Assembly (NCBI GenBank): GCA_013330355.1
Contig: DUIM01000134.1
Coordinates: forward strand, 1-5,595
Length of the DNA: 5,595 nucleotides
Direction: 5' to 3'
Source: Methanosarcinales archaeon
GTDB lineage: Archaea; Halobacteriota; Methanosarcinia; Methanosarcinales; Methanocomedenaceae
In this document: positions 4,601 through 5,595 of the stretch, piece after piece
Numbering within the stretch: position 1 is the first letter of the stretch
Layout of the letters: each line of letters opens with the position of its first letter
The notes under the pieces: generated by a model
Databases searched by the model: none
What the model was told of the DNA's origin: nothing
Seen by the model: the letters and a program-made list of their open reading frames with translations, nothing else
Made by a program: the position numbers and the translations under genes

Positions 4601-5383
4601 TCATACTATAGAGATGTTTTTCGTGGCAAAGGAAATTGCAATTATTGAAATAACGTAAATTGAGGTGAGTATCAATTCAAAGGCTTTAACCGGCTTTTTA
4701 TAGGAGAACATAGCCAGTTTCCCGTCATAACACCTGGAATCCATTGCTATATATAGTCTTTCTCCCTGTTCCCATGACCTGATGAACAGGGTGCCTGCCA
4801 GCATGGCAGTAGAATGCAGTGAACTCAGAAAGTCCTTATAACCCAGCCTTACTGTCTGGGCGAATTTTATGCTAACTGCCACTTCCAGCAGGACAAAGAT
4901 ATAACGGTATATCAGCATTGAGAGTTCAATGAGAACATCCGGCACCCTGGATGTCTTGAGCACTGAAAAAAGTTCGACCATGGGTGTTGAGAGTGCAAGA
5001 AAGAACAGGCAGCACATTCCGCTAAGCGTTCTCGCCATTACCAGGACCGCCATATTCAATCCCTGGCTGCGAATCGCCAGATGATACCCGAGTGCATCAA
5101 TGGATGCAATTTCATATCCTGTGCCAAAGAAAAACAGTATGACAATGGACCCGGTGGCTGCAAAACCCAGAGGTAAAGCTATCAGCTTTAAATAGAATTT
5201 TACAGGGACCTTGGCCAGGACAACTGCTGCAAAACCCATGCATACAGCTATGAACAGGGGTGTTACCGGCGATGCGGCCGATACACCGCCAAGCACCCCT
5301 GCGGCAACCACGATGAGTTTTAGCCAGTTGTTGCTGTGCCGCAGTGGGCTTACCAGTGCATATTCATCCAGCAGGTTATTCAT
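4601..5383 (-). CDS. cbiQ: Cobalt/nickel ECF transporter transmembrane (T) component
   Basis: A 260-residue membrane protein, normal for CbiQ. The N-terminus MNNLLDEYALVSPLRHSNNWLKL matches the family's LD-x-YA-x-x-S-x-LR opening and sets the start at ATG 5383, with GTGA 8 nt upstream. An in-frame ATG at 5437 would add 18 residues outside the family pattern and lie beyond the TATA-like box. Hydrophobic segments fall at about 21-38, 42-57, 66-86, 110-132, 149-172 and 237-253. Between the last two is the cytoplasmic coupling region with the AMDSRCYDG motif (213-221), the family's second Ala-Arg-Gly-type ATPase contact, with Cys where Gly is usual. It couples ATP hydrolysis by CbiO to metal uptake by CbiM/NikM. 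Transcribed with cbiO; the CbiM and CbiN components are not in the window. Confidence 0.95.
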   Translation of the reverse strand: MNNLLDEYALVSPLRHSNNWLKLIVVAAGVLGGVSAASPVTPLFIAVCMGFAAVVLAKVPVKFYLKLIALPLGFAATGSIVILFFFGTGYEIASIDALGYHLAIRSQGLNMAVLVMARTLSGMCCLFFLALSTPMVELFSVLKTSRVPDVLIELSMLIYRYIFVLLEVAVSIKFAQTVRLGYKDFLSSLHSTAMLAGTLFIRSWEQGERLYIAMDSRCYDGKLAMFSYKKPVKAFELILTSIYVISIIAISFATKNISIV

Positions 5384-5404
5384 GTTTTTGTTCACGTATC
5401 GGAG

Positions 5405-5412
5405 ATTATAAA
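5405..5412 (-). promoter_or_regulatory. TATA-like box upstream of cbiQ
   Basis: TTTATAAT on the minus strand, centred about 26 nt before ATG 5383. If used, the transcript would begin at or very near the start codon (leaderless), so the GTGA site at 5392-5395 would be outside it. Either translation is leaderless or the real promoter lies further upstream. Confidence 0.4.
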
Positions 5413-5440
5413 TGCATTTCGATATCGATAGATGCAATTT
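5410..5440. promoter_or_regulatory. Nested palindromes abutting the cbiQ promoter, candidate operator
   Basis: AAATGCAT (5410-5417) and ATGCAATTT (5432-5440) form an inverted repeat with one unpaired base. Inside the spacer lie two overlapping perfect palindromes, TCGATATCGA (5419-5428) and TATCGATA (5423-5430). The set sits directly upstream of, and overlaps, the TATA-like box, where an archaeal repressor or activator would bind. No known metal regulator site was recognised. Confidence 0.45.
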
Positions 5441-5464
5441 CCTTAGTTTCAGTCAAACGTTGCG

Positions 5465-5484
5465 GCTGCACACCCAACCGCAGC
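5465..5484. repeat. Short GC-rich inverted repeat
   Basis: GCTGC (5465-5469) and GCAGC (5480-5484) pair around a 10-nt spacer. An alternative overlapping pairing is TGCGG (5461-5465) with CCGCA (5478-5482). It lies between the stop of the partial gene and cbiQ. The stem is short and its role unclear; there is no T-tract after it on the minus strand. Confidence 0.25.
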
Positions 5485-5535
5485 AGAACTGCAGGGTATA
5501 GTTATTAAGATGAATTTGTTCCGTCAAGTATATCA

Positions 5536-5595
5536 CTACCTGAATTTTCCAACCATTTGATCAGCTACATGCACACCTGCTTCTGGTTTTAGTTT
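5536..5595 (-). CDS. C-terminal end of an unidentified leftward gene (partial)
   Basis: The last 19 codons of a frame that enters from the right edge and ends in tandem stops TAG-TGA; the visible residues are KLKPEAGVHVADQMVGKFR. The other two minus-strand frames carry a stop within about 35 nt. The tail is hydrophilic and does not look like the membrane end of CbiM or CbiN. A gap of 152 nt separates it from cbiQ, so the two need not be cotranscribed. With so few residues the identity is open, and the frame could be fortuitous. Confidence 0.4.
   Translation of the reverse strand, partial: KLKPEAGVHVADQMVGKFR

Noticed and set aside
5384..5437. CbiQ start at 5437
   Set aside because: It adds 18 residues upstream of the conserved LD-x-YA opening and crosses the TATA-like box.
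5384..5535. Cobalamin or NiCo riboswitch upstream of cbiQ
   Set aside because: No recognisable conserved core; the stems are short, and the TATA-like box close to the start codon leaves little room for a structured leader.

Overview
The window reads as archaeal DNA, most likely from a methanogen-type euryarchaeon (Methanosarcinales-like, possibly a methane-oxidising relative). The grounds are four TATA boxes, most followed about 26 nt later by a very short leader with a GGTGA/GGAG-type ribosome binding site; archaellin/pilin-type N-termini of the [D/N]E-x-[G/A] plus hydrophobic type; and a CbiQ-CbiO metal transport pair. The taxon is inferred from style; no marker gene is present.

Left part (1-2361), a surface-protein locus. 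A secreted or pseudopilin-like protein with a Ca-loop-like motif runs leftward off the window edge from a TTG start at 698. Diverging from the same AT-rich promoter block (about 729-741) is a rightward coiled-coil protein with two C-terminal membrane helices (774-1469). It converges, with an 8-nt gap, on two leftward paralogous genes (2361-1915 and 1912-1478). Each encodes a pilin-type signal/anchor followed by one small Ig-like or carboxypeptidase-regulatory-like beta domain. They are 2 nt apart and look like a tandem duplication in one operon. Three of the four genes here thus carry archaellin/pilin-like N-termini.

Middle (2362-3232). An AT-rich divergent intergenic region of about 300 bp holds a promoter for each side, an 8-bp perfect inverted repeat, a second stem-loop, and a GGGTGGG-N8-GGGTGGG tract on the minus strand. 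It is followed by an AT-rich gene for an unrecognised small protein with five predicted membrane helices (2659-3132).

Right part (3233-5595), a leftward transition-metal uptake unit. cbiQ (transmembrane component, 5383-4601) is followed 9 nt later by cbiO (4591-3233), whose complete ABC ATPase domain carries an unusual C-terminal extension of about 200 residues. No cbiM or cbiN substrate-binding component is visible. Upstream of cbiQ is a non-coding stretch of about 150 bp with nested palindromes abutting a TATA-like box, then the last 19 codons of an unidentified leftward frame that enters from the window edge. Downstream of cbiO an open frame of 56 codons with coding-like codons overlaps both neighbours and may be a gene remnant or a frameshifted continuation of cbiO.

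No tRNA, rRNA, CRISPR array, insertion sequence or transposase is visible.
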